DNA of 64,000 bases from Erysipelotrichaceae bacterium (GCA_017432895.1 JAFRIG010000017.1:1-64000); one strand, 5' to 3'. Positions 16,772 to 25,891 are shown, numbered from the stretch's first letter. The notes: generated by a model from the letters alone, not told the origin. Made by a program: numbers and translations.

Positions 16772-17698
16772 ATGGATAAATATTTGCTAAGTATACTGGG
16801 AAGCAGCGTCGATATATTTTACGAAGCTGATTCCTACCCCGCCGAAGGAGATTTTTCCCATGCCCGCTACCTGTGCAGTATGGCCGGTGGCTGTCCTTTG
16901 AATGTCGCAGCCGTCTGCGCCAGTAAGGATCAGAAAGCCATTGCCTTGGATATGCTGGGAAAGGAAGACGAAAGTACCTCTTTCCTTTTGAAGGAGATGG
17001 AAAGATTCTCCATCGATACAGACCATATCATCATTCAGGATAAAGTATCCAATGGCAAGGTGGTCATCATTCTGACCGGCGATCAGCGCACGATGTTCGT
17101 CGTCGATCCGATCAGACCCCACTATGAAGTCGATGAAAAGATGCAGGACCTGCTCAACAATGCTTCCTACATCTATTCCCTCATGCACATGATCAACCGT
17201 TCCTTTTCATCACTTGAACCTTTACTTCAAGCCAAAAATCATGGTGCCCGGATCATCCTCGACGGATCTTCCAAGTACGATGATCCTTCAAGAGTAAAGA
17301 TCCTTTATGATCTCGCTGATGGCCTTTTCATCAATCAGACCGACTTTGAAAGACTCAAAGAAAATTCACCCAAAGATCCCAGAGACATCATTTTAAACGC
17401 AGAAGACAAATTTATCGTCGTCACTCATGGATCGAAAGGTTCAACTCTCTATCTAAAAGGTAGAGAAATATTCAAACCAGCTGTCAAAGACTTAGAAATC
17501 TACGATTCCACCGGTGCCGGTGATGCCTTTGCCGGCTGTTTCATTGCCTGTCTGTTAAAAGGCATGAATCACGAAAAAGCCCTGGCCTACGCCACGGTAA
17601 ATGGCGCTTATGCCTGTACAGTCTTTGGCGGAACGGGCGGTGTGGCCTCATTTGATACCTTAGAGAAATTTGCCAAGGAGCACGACTATGATCTATGA
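16772..17698 (+). CDS. PfkB family carbohydrate kinase
   Basis: Phosphorylates a sugar or sugar derivative. The ribokinase fold is shown by the N-terminal ILGSSVDIFYEADSYPAEGD and AGGCPLNVAAVCAS, and by the C-terminal ATP/anion-hole signature YDSTGAGDAFAGCFIA near residue 248 that carries the catalytic Asp. Length 308 is normal. It overlaps the SIS-domain gene behind it by 11 bases. A kinase plus SIS pair resembles fructosamine-type pathways (FrlD/FrlB), but the substrate cannot be read. The TATAAT sits so close to the start that the transcript may be leaderless. Confidence 0.88.
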   Translation: MDKYLLSILGSSVDIFYEADSYPAEGDFSHARYLCSMAGGCPLNVAAVCASKDQKAIALDMLGKEDESTSFLLKEMERFSIDTDHIIIQDKVSNGKVVIILTGDQRTMFVVDPIRPHYEVDEKMQDLLNNASYIYSLMHMINRSFSSLEPLLQAKNHGARIILDGSSKYDDPSRVKILYDLADGLFINQTDFERLKENSPKDPRDIILNAEDKFIVVTHGSKGSTLYLKGREIFKPAVKDLEIYDSTGAGDAFAGCFIACLLKGMNHEKALAYATVNGAYACTVFGGTGGVASFDTLEKFAKEHDYDL

Positions 17699-18596
17699 CA
17701 AGATGGAAGACTGTTTTGGCAGTCTGCAAGACAAAGTAAAATACGCGATCGAAAACAGCGATCTTAATGCTTTTTTCAGCACTCTGGATGAGATAGAAGG
17801 TCCTACCCTGGTTTGCGGTGTGGGCGGATCGAGTATCGTCGCCTTCTTTTTGGCCAAGGTGCTAAGAGAAAAAAGAAAGCTAATCGCCGATTTCATCTAT
17901 CCAAGAGATCTTAAATATCGTGATCTCAGTGCCTATGAAAACATCATCGCCGTCTCCTACTCCGGCCGAAACATCGGCGTTGATGTCATATTCGATACAG
18001 ATCTTAATAAATATCTGTTGACCGGCCACCCCAGGCAGGATTGTCACAACATCGTCTATCGGATGAAGGAAGAAAGATCCTATGTCTCCATCTCAGCGAC
18101 TGTCGTACCATTGACGCTGTTAATGCTATATTATCGAAATGATACAGATCTCATTGATACGATCCTGAATCAGACGATAATATCCGACTCCGATTGCGGT
18201 CACTACGAAGTGATGTCGGGTTATGAGACGGCTACGGCGGCGATGTTACTGGAATCGTCGTTCATTGAATCCGGAATGGCTGTCTGCATCATCCATGACA
18301 AATACAATTTCTGTCACGGCCGCATCAATATCTCCCGCAACTTCAAGGGCGATCTGATCTTCTTTAAAAGAGAAAATGAGCTCGATGATCTGCTTTATAA
18401 AAATCTTAAAGATCACTATCAAAAAATCATCACCCTTGATCAGAAATACGACGATCCCATCATCTGCGACTACGATCTGAGCATCAGATCAATGCAACTG
18501 ATCCGCTCCATCGCCTTAAACAAAGGCATCGACATCTCCGATATGAAGGAGCTGCCCGATAACGATATCTTCTATCTCTATAAGGGGGAGATGTAG
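17688..18596 (+). CDS. SIS-domain protein, probable sugar isomerase or deglycase
   Basis: About 302 residues with two sugar-isomerase (SIS) subdomains. The first has LVCGVGGSSIVAFFLAK near residue 41 and IIAVSYSGRN near 83. The second has SGYETATAAMLLESSFIESG near 180 and then HDKYNFCHGRINI near 205, which recalls the E-x-x-HGP motif of GlmS/AgaS/FrlB enzymes. AAGGAG eight bases before ATG 17688 fixes the start inside the kinase gene. Likely acts on the kinase product, cleaving or isomerising a phosphosugar. Not a close match to any family I can name. Confidence 0.75.
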   Translation: MIYDKMEDCFGSLQDKVKYAIENSDLNAFFSTLDEIEGPTLVCGVGGSSIVAFFLAKVLREKRKLIADFIYPRDLKYRDLSAYENIIAVSYSGRNIGVDVIFDTDLNKYLLTGHPRQDCHNIVYRMKEERSYVSISATVVPLTLLMLYYRNDTDLIDTILNQTIISDSDCGHYEVMSGYETATAAMLLESSFIESGMAVCIIHDKYNFCHGRINISRNFKGDLIFFKRENELDDLLYKNLKDHYQKIITLDQKYDDPIICDYDLSIRSMQLIRSIALNKGIDISDMKELPDNDIFYLYKGEM

Positions 18597-18597
18597 A

Positions 18598-18879
18598 TCA
18601 CAAATAAAAAAGAAACTTCCTTTTATTGCTTTTACATCTTATGGGCAGAATTCACTTTCAAAGTATGCAGATGCCGTTCTTTATATGTCCACCCGTGAAC
18701 ATATGAAAAACAACATCGGTTCTTTCGGGCCCTACATCTCGACCATGTATCTGTTCGATATCCTCTATTCATGCCTCTTCAGGCAGGATTATCAGCAGTA
18801 TTTGAAAAACAAATTCGAAACCGCCAAAGAATACCAGAATCTCAGATTCTCGAACAATCCGATCTTGAAAGACGAATAA
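18598..18879 (+). pseudogene. Remnant of an RpiR family regulator (C-terminal SIS half)
   Basis: An open frame without a proper start codon reads KKKLPFIAFTSYGQNSLSKY, then ADAVLYMSTREHMKN and GPYISTMYLFDILYSCLF. This is the characteristic C-terminal half of an RpiR/MurR regulator's SIS domain (normally about 280 residues with an N-terminal HTH). The HTH and first half of the SIS domain are missing. An ATG at 18685 begins a 64-residue frame, but it lies in the middle of the domain. The fragment probably marks the regulator that once served the kinase/SIS operon. Confidence 0.72.
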
Positions 18880-18950
18880 AAAAGGAACTTTCCCTGCCGC
18901 TTCATCACGATTGAAACACGCGCAAGGAATCAAAGCTCCTTTTTCTTTTG
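18879..18950. terminator. Possible bidirectional terminator between convergent units
   Basis: AAAAAGGA (18879-18886) plus CTTT (18888-18891) pairs with AAAG (18932-18935) plus TCCTTTTT (18937-18944), with one A:C mismatch and a loop of about 40 bases. T-rich tracts flank the arms on both strands. It lies between the RpiR remnant and the convergent GH42 gene. The long loop makes it weaker than the other terminators here. Confidence 0.45.
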
Positions 18951-18956
18951 CTTTGT

Positions 18957-20726
18957 TTACTTCAGAATCTCATCGAACAGCTTATCCAGCAGCTCTTCCT
19001 CAAAGGAGGAACCGAGATAGTAACATATGCCTTGGCCATAGTCATTCTCTACGGCTGCCGCATAATCGCCAAAGGGATTGTCCTTCCAGGAAACAAGCGA
19101 TTTGCCGCCACATAAGTTCAACAGTTCTTCAAAGACATAGCCCTTATATTCTTTGCCTTCATAGAAGCAGGAACTGTACTGATCATCCAGAAGAGATTCA
19201 TGTTCCTCGATCATACAGCCGCAAAGATCATTTAGATCCACCGGCAGACGCTTGCCAAAGATCAGATTGTTGTCCGTATCCTTCCAGGCACTGCGCGCTG
19301 TCAGTACGACCTTGCCGCCTTTGGAAACATAATCCTTTACTCTAGCCTTGAAATCATCGCTCATGATGATCATGTAAGGCAGGATGACTAAGGAATACTT
19401 GTTAAAATCGACGGATGAATCGATGATGTCACAGTTCATCCCTCGCTTGAACAGCTGGCCATAGAATTTCTGACATTCCTTCTCGTAGCTGAACTGATTG
19501 GATTGACGCTGTATAGCCATCGAAGACTTGGAATCGTAATCGTAGACCAGACATATCTTGGACTCAGGATAAGTGACAGGTTTTTCTTTGGCTTTCTTAA
19601 AGAAGTCCATGGTCTCATAGTATTTCCGTCTTTTTTCATTGTCTGCATCCAAAATGCCAAAACAGAACTGCTCGGCTCCCTTGGTGAAACCGCGATAACG
19701 GAAGAAGATCAGACTTTCCACCCCATGGTCCAAAGAATCCAGAGCCCACTTTTCGGCTTCCCCGGGTTTTGGCGCATAGCCGATGTCGTTATGACCCTGC
19801 TGGCCCATGATAGATTCCGTCACCCAGAATTTCTCTCTTCTGAAACCACGGGCAAAATCTACGGAAAAAGCCAGATCCGATGGCGATAAAGGTTCCTTCT
19901 GACCGCCCCAGACGGGGTAGTTGTTGTAGGAGACGAAGTCGAGATTTTGAGCGACCGCAAAAGGTGAAAAAGCCTTATTTATGATGCCACCCTCGAAGTC
20001 GTGACTTACGGGATGTTTATGATCAAAGCGTTTTACAGCGTCGACCAGACCTTTTATATAAGAGACGGTCGCTTCACTTCTAAAACGATACCACTCTAAA
20101 CGCAAGGAAGGATTCTGAGCTGTAAAAGCCGGTTTAGGAAGCGGGATCTGTTCAAAAGCAGAATAGGTCTGCGTCCAGAAGCGGGTACCCCATCTCTCAT
20201 TGAGTTCATTGATGTCTTTATATTTATTTTTGAGATATTCGATGAACTTGGAATGACAGTTTTGACAATAGCACAGGTCCGAACCTTCATGTCCGATCTC
20301 GTTGTCTACCTGCCAGGCCACGATGGCTTCTTCATCCTTGTAATGTTCAGCCAGCTTTTCCGCTAAGGCGATGCCCTTCTTGCGATAGATGTCGCTGTTG
20401 ATACAATAGCCTCTTCTGGCCCCATAGGGCTGACGATAGCCTTTTTCATCCTCATTCATGATCTCGGGATACTTCTCGTACAGCCAGGAAGGCATAGTAG
20501 CCGTCGGTACACACATCATGACTTTCAGATCGTGAGCCTTGGCCTTTGCGATGACTTCATCAAAGAAAGAGAAGTCGTATTCTCCTTCCCTTGGTTCAAA
20601 GACATCCCAGGCGAAATCGGCGATCCTGATCAGATTCGCCCCCAGTTCTTTGATATTGGCAAAATCTTCATCAACCATCTCTATACCCCACTGTTCGGGG
20701 TAGTAATCGACACCGAGATATCTCAT
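18957..20726 (-). CDS. GH42 beta-galactosidase
   Basis: Hydrolyses terminal beta-galactosides, probably in the cytoplasm as there is no signal peptide. The opening LGVDYYPEQW, the FAWDVFEPREGEYDFSFFDE stretch near residue 38 and the acid/base site WQVDNEIGHE near 138 are typical of GH42, and VTESIMGQQGHND near 285 holds the nucleophile Glu. A four-Cys-type site (CYCQNCHSKF) follows the acid/base. At 589 residues it ends after the trimerisation domain (YGQGICYYLGSSF) and lacks the usual C-terminal beta domain. It overlaps an upstream hydrolase gene and belongs to an MFS-hydrolase-GH42 operon. Confidence 0.92.
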   Translation of the reverse strand: MRYLGVDYYPEQWGIEMVDEDFANIKELGANLIRIADFAWDVFEPREGEYDFSFFDEVIAKAKAHDLKVMMCVPTATMPSWLYEKYPEIMNEDEKGYRQPYGARRGYCINSDIYRKKGIALAEKLAEHYKDEEAIVAWQVDNEIGHEGSDLCYCQNCHSKFIEYLKNKYKDINELNERWGTRFWTQTYSAFEQIPLPKPAFTAQNPSLRLEWYRFRSEATVSYIKGLVDAVKRFDHKHPVSHDFEGGIINKAFSPFAVAQNLDFVSYNNYPVWGGQKEPLSPSDLAFSVDFARGFRREKFWVTESIMGQQGHNDIGYAPKPGEAEKWALDSLDHGVESLIFFRYRGFTKGAEQFCFGILDADNEKRRKYYETMDFFKKAKEKPVTYPESKICLVYDYDSKSSMAIQRQSNQFSYEKECQKFYGQLFKRGMNCDIIDSSVDFNKYSLVILPYMIIMSDDFKARVKDYVSKGGKVVLTARSAWKDTDNNLIFGKRLPVDLNDLCGCMIEEHESLLDDQYSSCFYEGKEYKGYVFEELLNLCGGKSLVSWKDNPFGDYAAAVENDYGQGICYYLGSSFEEELLDKLFDEILK

Positions 20727-21685
20727 TTGAATTCTCCATCAAGAAGCCTGTTGACCGCAGCCGTGTATTCCTCTGTTGCCATCATATAGGCCGCCGCATG
20801 GCCACAGCCTTCGATCAGATGCAGTTCCTTGGGACCCTTGCAGGCCTCATACATCCTCTCCGACATCCAGCAGGGCACGAAGTGATCCTCCTTGCCATGG
20901 ATAAATAAGACAGGCAGATCTGAATTGGCCACGCAGGTCTCACCCATCGAAGTATTGAAACTCACACCGGTAATGATGACCGACCAGAACCAGGCCAGAT
21001 CACCAAAGGGGAAGTATGGCAGATGATACATATCTTTGATCAGATACTTGCTGATATTGACGATCGAATCGAAACCGCAGTCGTCGATGATACCGCAGAC
21101 GTTTTTAAGTCCCGCATCGGCGCAATGGATGACCGTCGCTCCGCCCATAGACACGCCATGCAGATAGATGCGCGGCTGTTCATACATTTCATTTACTTTA
21201 TCGATCCAGCGGGCTACATCACGCTTGTCATGTTCCGAAAAACCCAGGTACTTGCCTTCCGACTTGCCATGGGCTCTGTCATTCAGTAATAAAACCGTCG
21301 AACCCCTGTCCAGATAGATCTGGATCCGGTCGGCAAAATCCTCTTCCATCGAAGACTTGTAACCGTGGACACAGATGACGACTTCTTTGGGATCGCCCTC
21401 CAACAGATAGCCGTACAAAGTCAGATTATCAAAGGAGCGGATCGTCAGTTCCTTGAGTTGGAGCTTTTTGAAAGCATCGATATAGGGCCCTCTAAAGGCG
21501 TAATATCTTCCGGCCGTTGGACGCATCAGATCGCTGTCCGAATCGATCGAAGCGGGATCCAAAGCGCTTTCCTTGTCACCTTTCTGCTGGTCATTATATA
21601 GAAAGACCGAGTTGAAAATATAGTAGCCGGCAAACAGTGACAGCAGCACCAGTGCCAGCAGGACTAACAGGATGATCTTGATCAT
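20723..21685 (-). CDS. Membrane-anchored alpha/beta hydrolase
   Basis: A 320-residue serine hydrolase. Residues 1-30 form a membrane anchor. VVICVHGYKSS near residue 118 is the oxyanion region, HGVSMGGATVIH near 188 carries the nucleophile Ser, and the C-terminal EGCGHAAAYM gives the His. This set is typical of the BAAT/acyl-CoA thioesterase-like or YqkD/FrsA-like hydrolases of Firmicutes. It overlaps both neighbours by four bases and is therefore co-translated with the transporter and GH42. A role in removing acyl groups from galactosides is possible but unproven. Confidence 0.82.
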   Translation of the reverse strand: MIKIILLVLLALVLLSLFAGYYIFNSVFLYNDQQKGDKESALDPASIDSDSDLMRPTAGRYYAFRGPYIDAFKKLQLKELTIRSFDNLTLYGYLLEGDPKEVVICVHGYKSSMEEDFADRIQIYLDRGSTVLLLNDRAHGKSEGKYLGFSEHDKRDVARWIDKVNEMYEQPRIYLHGVSMGGATVIHCADAGLKNVCGIIDDCGFDSIVNISKYLIKDMYHLPYFPFGDLAWFWSVIITGVSFNTSMGETCVANSDLPVLFIHGKEDHFVPCWMSERMYEACKGPKELHLIEGCGHAAAYMMATEEYTAAVNRLLDGEFK

Positions 21686-23091
21686 TTATCCACCTGAATA
21701 TTATCCAGATCGACGCCCTTGGTCTCTTTGACCTTGAGCATCATGATGATCAAAGCGATCGCCATTAAAGGCAGATAAGCTACGGTCAAAACGATAGGCA
21801 GATTGGTCGAACCCGCCAGCATCGTGACGACGTTGTTATAGACCATATTGAAACCGACACCCACCATACCGACTAACTGCATCGAGCCGACAACGGAAGC
21901 CCGCATTTCCGTCGGTGTCGATTCGGAAGTGATGACAAAGAAGATCATATCGGAGATCGACCATAAGCCGGCGATCGAAATGCCATATGCCAAACCCATG
22001 ATGTAAGGATTGAGCGGGCGGATGCAACCGTATGCGAAGATTGCCAGACCCACAGAAGCCCAAAGGCCCAGGATCAAAGCCGACTTCTTACGACCCAAAG
22101 CATCGGTGATGAAACCGCCGATGATCGTAAAAATACCGTTGATCAGCGGATAGAACATCAGCACCGTATGCATCGCATCGCTGCTCATAACGCCATTGTA
22201 TTTACCGGCTTCCAGCATCGGCTGATACTTGCCCGTATAACCCGTCGAGAACATCATCAGTAAGGCAACCAAAGCGATGGCTCTGGTCTGCGGATTGGAA
22301 ATGATAAATTTGAAGGCATCCAGGACAGAAACGCTTTTTTCCTTTTCCGCTTCCTGATTGAGGCGTTCAGCTTCTGCGGAAGCGTTTCTTTCTTCTTCCG
22401 AAGATCTAAGATATTGTAATCTTCTTTGCGTGAAGACCGGGGTCTCTCTGACGAAATAGATCGCCGCGATACCGATCAAAAAGGCCAGGATGATCGGAAT
22501 GATGAAGACGTTGCGCCAAGTCGAAGGCACTTCATCATTGACAAAGAGCTTTACAAATAATCCCAGCAGCGATACCGAGATCAAGGCCAGACCCTTGGTG
22601 ATGGAACACAGCTTGGCACGATGCTCTTTCGGGGCACATTCCATGATATAGATGACTTGGACATCGTTAGGTGTGAAGAAGGTCAGGATGACCGTACCCA
22701 GAATGAACAGCGGTACGCTTTTGGATATTATGCATACCAGCATGCCAACACCCATGCCGATGGTATTGATGATAAGGAAAGGTTTGCGTCCGAAACGGTC
22801 CGCCAGAGACTTGTAGAACGGCGAGATCAGATAGGACAGATAGCCGATGATCGTCGCAAAACCCAAAGTGGCCGAGGCCTTGTCGTATTCCACGGAAGGA
22901 TAGACGACATTGAACAGGTCACGGATAGTCTGTACTTCGACGACACCTCTGACACTTGAGGAAAGTTCATCGACGATGTAGACGATACTTAAGACGACGA
23001 TGAGGATCGCAAAATAATGCTGGTGATTATGAAAAGCTTCGGCCTTTTCCAGCCGTTCCAGCTCACGCTTTTCCTTTTCGATTTTTGTCAT
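21682..23091 (-). CDS. Major facilitator superfamily transporter
   Basis: A 469-residue transporter with about twelve membrane segments. The A-motif-like loop SLADRFGRKPFLIIN near residue 92 and its repeat GFITDALGRKKSALILG near 317 are clear MFS marks. A central cytoplasmic loop rich in Glu and Arg (near 228-256) splits the two halves. It resembles the sugar-porter group in general layout. First gene of the operon with the hydrolase and GH42, which suggests it imports a galactoside or glycoside. A -10-like TATAAT lies upstream, just after the terminator of the previous gene. Confidence 0.86.
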   Translation of the reverse strand: MTKIEKEKRELERLEKAEAFHNHQHYFAILIVVLSIVYIVDELSSSVRGVVEVQTIRDLFNVVYPSVEYDKASATLGFATIIGYLSYLISPFYKSLADRFGRKPFLIINTIGMGVGMLVCIISKSVPLFILGTVILTFFTPNDVQVIYIMECAPKEHRAKLCSITKGLALISVSLLGLFVKLFVNDEVPSTWRNVFIIPIILAFLIGIAAIYFVRETPVFTQRRLQYLRSSEEERNASAEAERLNQEAEKEKSVSVLDAFKFIISNPQTRAIALVALLMMFSTGYTGKYQPMLEAGKYNGVMSSDAMHTVLMFYPLINGIFTIIGGFITDALGRKKSALILGLWASVGLAIFAYGCIRPLNPYIMGLAYGISIAGLWSISDMIFFVITSESTPTEMRASVVGSMQLVGMVGVGFNMVYNNVVTMLAGSTNLPIVLTVAYLPLMAIALIIMMLKVKETKGVDLDNIQVDK

Positions 23092-23124
23092 ATAAAACTC
23101 CTTAAACAGTCCACTTTCATTATA

Positions 23125-23152
23125 AAAGAAAAACTTCTCTTACGAGAAGTTA
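23125..23152 (-). terminator. Terminator after the E2-like gene
   Basis: AACTTCTC (23132-23139) pairs with GAGAAGTT (23144-23151) around TTAC. On the minus strand TTTTCTTTT follows. The stop codon lies within the stem. Confidence 0.88.
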
Positions 23153-23983
23153 TTTGGCGATATTCTCATCGATAGGATCTCCTATCTTTTGAGCCAGGAT
23201 CTCCGGATTCTCCAGGATGTGTTTGGTCAGCTTAAGCGATTTTGCGAAATAGAAACCATCCGCGATCCTTTCGTCCAAAGTGACCGTCGCATCGACCTTG
23301 TCGCGACCCTCGGCGTCCTTATACATCGTACCGATCGTCACCATCATCGAGTTGGTACCGAAGTTGGAAAGGTGATGGTAACAGGAATCGGCCCCGATGG
23401 AACCCAAATTGGAAAGAAGACAGGTCGTATAGTTGGGATCGCCCTTGGCCAAAGATTGCGGATAGATGCCATGATATTCCATCTTCGCCAGTACCCAGAA
23501 CAATATCTCCAGTACGAAACGGGGCAGACTGCCTACAAATTCCATCGTCTTATCCAAAGAATTGGTACCCTCGCTTCTGATCTTCTTGACTTCACCCAGA
23601 ATAAGCCTCGAGATATAGTCGAGGTCCATATCCTTGTCGACCTTCAAAGTCATCAGCGTCTCGACCGCTTCATCATCAAAGCGCTGCTTGGCTACAAAAG
23701 ACAAAGTGATGTCATTTCTTTGCCAGAACTTGCGGCCGGCAACGAAAATGTTGAGCTTGGGACGATGATAGATGGTCCGGGCGATTGCCGTACAGATGCA
23801 ATGGAAGAGCTTATAGTTGCTGCCGGTACTCTCGTTATGTTCCCTGATGAACTTCAACAGCTCGGTGATATCGAAAGTGGTGGTCGTTGAAACTTCCGAC
23901 TCCGTGCGTTTCGCCATCACATAAGGGACGATGGAATGAAACGGATCGGGATCGTTGACCAGAACTGCGTCTTTTCTTTTCAT
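23150..23983 (-). CDS. Stand-alone 2-oxoacid dehydrogenase E2-like acyltransferase domain
   Basis: A 277-residue protein with the chloramphenicol acetyltransferase/E2 catalytic fold but no lipoyl or peripheral-subunit domain. The C-terminal active-site region reads VTLDERIADGFYFAKSLK where E2 enzymes have DHRxxDG, so the catalytic His is replaced by Glu. The Asp-Gly pair is retained. TCLLSNLGSIGAD near residue 185 corresponds to the conserved SN-G strand. It follows flavodoxin with a three-base gap and no ribosome site, implying coupling. Either it catalyses a different transfer or it is a non-catalytic relative. Confidence 0.75.
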   Translation of the reverse strand: MKRKDAVLVNDPDPFHSIVPYVMAKRTESEVSTTTTFDITELLKFIREHNESTGSNYKLFHCICTAIARTIYHRPKLNIFVAGRKFWQRNDITLSFVAKQRFDDEAVETLMTLKVDKDMDLDYISRLILGEVKKIRSEGTNSLDKTMEFVGSLPRFVLEILFWVLAKMEYHGIYPQSLAKGDPNYTTCLLSNLGSIGADSCYHHLSNFGTNSMMVTIGTMYKDAEGRDKVDATVTLDERIADGFYFAKSLKLTKHILENPEILAQKIGDPIDENIAK

Positions 23984-23986
23984 TTT

Positions 23987-24493
23987 TTATTCGGCGTATG
24001 CCTTGATCCTTTCTTCGGCCTTATGGACATCGACACCTCTGATCGCCAGACCATCGGCTATCGAAGCACCTCTTAATGCACCCTGCATCTCCAGAAGGGA
24101 AATGCCGAAAGTTCCCTCGTCGTTGGTGCAGAACGGCTTGATCTTCTTACCGGCAAAATCATACTGATCCAAAAAAGAAGCTACAACGCGCGGATAAGTG
24201 CGATACCAGATCGGAAAGCCGATATAGACCGTATCATAATCATCCATATTCAGACGCGGTCCGCCCTTCATAGCGGGATGTTCGTTGTTCTCATCTTCCC
24301 TGCGGGCTCTTCTTAAACAGTCATCGTACTTAAAAGGATAAGGTTCTTCCTCTTCGATCTTAAACAGATCGCCATCGGTAAGCTCAGCCAGCTTTTCCGC
24401 TACGACCTCCGTATTGCCCTTTTCAAGTACAACGATCTCGTTGTCTTGCAGATTTTCGCCTACATGCGAGAAATATGCGATCAGTGTTTTCAT
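23987..24493 (-). CDS. Flavodoxin family protein
   Basis: A 168-residue FMN-binding protein. The N-terminus TLIAYFSHVGEN is the phosphate-binding loop, YDTVYIGFPIWYRTYP near residue 83 is the isoalloxazine-contacting loop, and FCTNDEGTFG near 120 belongs to the C-terminal flavin-binding half. It is closest in style to the NADPH-quinone-reductase-like flavodoxins of Firmicutes rather than long-chain electron-transfer flavodoxins. A GAGGAG site precedes it. The E2-like gene is next in the same transcript. Confidence 0.88.
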   Translation of the reverse strand: MKTLIAYFSHVGENLQDNEIVVLEKGNTEVVAEKLAELTDGDLFKIEEEEPYPFKYDDCLRRARREDENNEHPAMKGGPRLNMDDYDTVYIGFPIWYRTYPRVVASFLDQYDFAGKKIKPFCTNDEGTFGISLLEMQGALRGASIADGLAIRGVDVHKAEERIKAYAE

Positions 24494-24530
24494 AACAGTT
24501 TTCTCCTCAATATCCTAATTATACATTAAA

Positions 24531-24549
24531 GAAAAAGCCTTGCGGCTTT
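24531..24549 (-). terminator. Terminator after the type-B carboxylesterase operon
   Basis: AAAGCC (24534-24539) and GGCTTT (24544-24549) pair around TTGC. On the minus strand TTTTTCTTT follows. It closes the long operon that starts at 37671. A TATAAT further along (near 24521) probably starts the flavodoxin transcript. Confidence 0.85.
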
Positions 24550-25891
24550 ATCTCATCTCACATTTTTCGATATCAAGGCGGATATGCTCGCCTTTTTTAT
24601 TGTAAGGCTCCCATTGTTCAAGGCCTTGCCCATTGGGATCGCCTTTCAAAGCGAAGTTGGACCAGTAACGGTTCATCTTCTTCGCCAGCTCGTAGTCTTT
24701 TTCTTCATACGGCCGCCAGCTGCCATCGAGACTGCAGAACTGATAGCGGTTGTCGCAGGAATGCGGTACTCCGGCCTCATCCCCGGGCTGTTTTCTGTCA
24801 AAGACGTAGAGATAGATATCTTTAGAAGTATTGCGATGATATACTTCACAGAACTTTCTTATCTGTTCATACATATTGACGCCAAACTGCGGTCTCTTGC
24901 CATTTTCACCCTCATCAGCCGTACAGCCGATGATGATATCGACCTCATGCGGGATATGATCATTGAGGATGCTTTCTTCGACATCTTCCTTAAGCACATA
25001 GCCATCGGTATGGATATTGAAACCGCCCGCAAAGCCCAGGATGTCGTTGACATCTCTTAATTTTTCCGCCGGCAGTTTTCTGAGTTCTTCGATGCTTTGA
25101 CAGCCGCATAGTTCCATGAACTTCTGACCCAGCTTTTCACTCTCTTGCCTGCTTCTATCGCTCATGAAACGACCCAGGCCACCTGCCGACTGAATGGATA
25201 CTCGACGAATCATGCCTCTAGTCAAAGGTGAACACAACAAGGCCAGCGTCGAACGCCCGCCCGAAGACTGGCCAAAGACCGTGATATTGTCTTTGTCTCC
25301 GCCGAAAGCTTCAATATTCTCATAGACCCAGCGCAAAGCCCGGATCTGATCCAGTAAGCCGTAGTTGCCGCTGCTGCCATATTCGCTTTCTTTGGCTAAA
25401 TCGGGATGGGTAAAGAAACCGAAGACGTTCAAACGGTAGTTGATAGTGACCAATATGCAGCCATTCCGGCAGAACTCATCGCCGCAGTATTCGTAATCCG
25501 AACCGTACCACTGCTGGCAACCCCCGCCATGGATATACATCAATACCGGCAACCTGTCATTCTCGTTTTGAGCCGGAGTATAGATATTCAGATACAGACA
25601 GTCTTCCGACATCTTCGGCGGATAGGGATAGTTCTCAATATGGACATAAGGATGTTCATCACCATCATTGATATCATCGCTGGCCTTGGCCCACCTGTCA
25701 TATTGCATACAGGCTGGACCGTAGCTGTCGCAGGCTCTGATCCCTTCCCAGCTATCGGGTTCTTCTGGCGCTTTGAAACGCAGTTCACCGACCGGAGCTT
25801 TGGCATAAGGGATGCCTCTGAATAAGGCATAGCCTTTATTGGATCTGACGGACTTAAGCAGTCCGTACTTGCTTTTAACGATCTCCAACAT
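24548..25891 (-). CDS. Type-B carboxylesterase
   Basis: Serine esterase of the carboxylesterase/lipase family, 447 residues, without a signal peptide, so cytoplasmic. FRGIPYAKAPVGELRF near residue 24 is the family opening, YIHGGGCQQW near 117 is the oxyanion hole, and VFGQSSGGRSTLALL near 200 carries the nucleophile Ser. The acid Glu is expected in TADEGENGKRP near 315, and the His in VPHSCDNRY near 378. Its ATG overlaps the ATPase stop (TAATG). It is the last gene of the sugar-uptake operon and one of ten predicted esterases in the block. Confidence 0.9.
   Translation of the reverse strand: MLEIVKSKYGLLKSVRSNKGYALFRGIPYAKAPVGELRFKAPEEPDSWEGIRACDSYGPACMQYDRWAKASDDINDGDEHPYVHIENYPYPPKMSEDCLYLNIYTPAQNENDRLPVLMYIHGGGCQQWYGSDYEYCGDEFCRNGCILVTINYRLNVFGFFTHPDLAKESEYGSSGNYGLLDQIRALRWVYENIEAFGGDKDNITVFGQSSGGRSTLALLCSPLTRGMIRRVSIQSAGGLGRFMSDRSRQESEKLGQKFMELCGCQSIEELRKLPAEKLRDVNDILGFAGGFNIHTDGYVLKEDVEESILNDHIPHEVDIIIGCTADEGENGKRPQFGVNMYEQIRKFCEVYHRNTSKDIYLYVFDRKQPGDEAGVPHSCDNRYQFCSLDGSWRPYEEKDYELAKKMNRYWSNFALKGDPNGQGLEQWEPYNKKGEHIRLDIEKCEMR

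Noticed and set aside
18685-18879. The 64-codon frame with an ATG as an independent small gene.
   Set aside because: Coding similarity to the RpiR SIS domain continues upstream of this ATG in the same frame, so it is an internal Met of a truncated gene.
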